Shown here: one piece after another, positions 5,448 to 5,473 of the stretch
Numbering within the stretch: position 1 is the stretch's first letter
Layout of the letters: the number at the start of each line of letters is the position of its first letter
DNA from: Planctomycetaceae bacterium
Lineage (GTDB): Bacteria > Planctomycetota > Planctomycetia > Pirellulales > Pirellulaceae
Assembly (NCBI GenBank): GCA_007695205.1
Contig: REEF01000234.1
Span: 1-5,473 of the forward strand
Direction: 5' to 3'
Length of the DNA stretch: 5,473 bases
Notes under the pieces: model-generated
Seen by the model: only the letters and a program-made list of their open reading frames with translations
What the model was told of the DNA's origin: nothing
The model's database searches: none
Position numbers and translations under genes: made by a program

Positions 5448-5473
5448 GGAGGGCACGCTGAAAACTCGGGAAA
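5448..5473. other. right edge, no gene assignable
   Basis: The last bases are too short to assign. Nothing recognisable is seen. Confidence 0.3.

Overview
The window most likely comes from a planctomycete of the Pirellulales type (Rhodopirellula/Roseimaritima-like). The reasons are moderately high GC, a Tat-exported Gfo/Idh/MocA oxidoreductase of the kind that is heavily expanded in that group, a Bacteroidota-like outer-membrane porin, long low-density intergenic spacers and a tRNA gene without an encoded CCA. This assignment is an inference from gene content, not a database match.

Layout, left to right. Positions 1-508 (minus) hold the N-terminal part of a protein of the PD-(D/E)XK / Rpn-like 'KPYDATTK' family, cut by the left window edge. 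Directly upstream, in the same reading frame, 509-793 (minus) looks like a small protein gene broken by one in-frame TGA; its C-terminal half carries a CDWDGEHGLG motif resembling DUF6985-type domains. Positions 794-950 show no convincing gene. A complete tRNA-Ile(GAT) lies at 951-1024 (minus), with a near-consensus sigma70 promoter at 1060-1087 and a short hairpin in its leader. On the plus strand follow a Tat-signal Gfo/Idh/MocA oxidoreductase (1234-2607) with a strong ribosome binding site, a 141-base spacer with a possible promoter and a 10-bp direct repeat, and a class-I glutamine-amidotransferase-like / peptidase C26 protein (2749-3489) whose three catalytic residues all appear to be substituted. 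A 111-base convergent spacer separates this from a long minus-strand porin gene (3601-5370). The right edge (5424-5447) carries a GGGGTCTGACCC palindrome of the REP/RAYT-like type.

The genes do not form an obvious single pathway. The oxidoreductase (predicted periplasmic) and the C26-like protein are co-directional, but their spacer suggests separate transcription. The porin converges on them and is monocistronic within the window. The left end looks like a decaying accessory segment downstream of a tRNA gene. No CRISPR array, insertion sequence, rRNA or multi-gene defence system is visible. The points that most deserve a second look are the triad-less C26 homologue, the broken small gene that runs in frame into the Rpn-like gene, and the apparently shortened Rpn-like protein.
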